A stretch of 64,000 nucleotides of DNA, from positions 16,884-80,883 of the forward strand of contig DAIMDW010000029.1 in NCBI GenBank assembly GCA_036725605.1, in the 5' to 3' direction. Every line of letters begins with the position of its first letter. Within the stretch, counting starts at the first letter, position 1. The notes beneath the pieces are model-generated. The model was not told the origin of the DNA. It saw nothing but the letters and a program-made list of their open reading frames with translations, and made no database searches. Below are positions 64,000 to 64,000 of the stretch, piece after piece. This DNA comes from CALBTQ01 sp036725605. Its GTDB lineage: Bacteria; Lernaellota; Lernaellaia; Lernaellales; Lernaellaceae. Both the position numbers and the translations under genes were made by a program.

Positions 64000-64000
64000 C

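Overview
The window is about 64 kb of high-GC bacterial DNA. A 100-base run of N at 78-177 shows it is part of an assembled scaffold, probably a metagenome bin. No rRNA or tRNA was seen. Gene density is normal, with Shine-Dalgarno sites (GGAG, AGGAGG) in front of most starts. The host is Gram-negative: it has an RseP/CdsA/UppS/Dxr block, many lipoproteins with a lipobox Cys, and a protein ending in Phe like an outer-membrane beta-barrel. The order pyrH-frr-uppS-cdsA-dxr-rseP-tsaB-psd-pssA-asd resembles the former Deltaproteobacteria. KorDABC and a tetraheme lipoprotein suggest ferredoxin-based or anaerobic metabolism. A myxococcal or other deltaproteobacterial-type lineage is my inference; no marker here settles it.

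Layout. 1-8287 (minus): a giant surface lipoprotein with an FG-GAP propeller, twenty 26-residue Cys repeats and an Asp-rich tail cut by the scaffold gap, then two large paralogous secreted proteins of unknown function. 8533-18430 (mostly plus): a penicillin-acylase lipoprotein, then four lipoproteins (clan A glycosidase-like, PHP metallohydrolase, repeated beta-sandwich protein, pectate-lyase-like beta-helix) that carry Asp-rich tethers straight after the lipobox. A stand-alone GMP synthase ATPase subunit sits among them on the minus strand. 18431-20854 (minus): a DUF3343/TusA/YedE cluster implied in selenium or sulfur trafficking, and an HXXEE membrane protein. 21000-30345 (plus): the housekeeping block for UMP kinase, ribosome recycling, undecaprenyl and phospholipid synthesis, the MEP pathway, the site-2 protease, TsaB and aspartate semialdehyde dehydrogenase. 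30392-33790: a two-domain acyltransferase-glycosyltransferase membrane protein. 34233-38500: a three-gene run of a lipoprotein, a ceramidase-like lipoprotein and a predicted outer-membrane barrel. 38501-42987: GNAT, MFS, small TPR-like protein, flippase and Ig-like lipoprotein. 43189-49719: tetraheme lipoprotein, Cys-rich lipoprotein, CrtC/AttH-like protein, zinc-ribbon/SUMF1 protein, SRPBCC protein, thioredoxin reductase. 49727-53060 (minus): korDABC. 53426-63999: Asp-rich surface proteins, two TMTC-like membrane/TPR proteins, a purple-acid-phosphatase-like enzyme, a trypsin-like lipoprotein and a tandem family of three secreted paralogs.

The most striking feature is a set of at least eleven exported proteins with Asp-rich tracts, often a five-residue xDDDT period. 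In this window they divide into two groups. Proteins with an N-terminal lipobox Cys have no special C-terminus. Four proteins with an ordinary Ala-x-Ala signal peptide end exactly in Cys-Gly-Cys (GCGC or ACGC), mostly after an acidic run. This suggests an undescribed C-terminal anchoring or modification signal that replaces the N-terminal lipid. It is visible in the sequence, but the function is inference.
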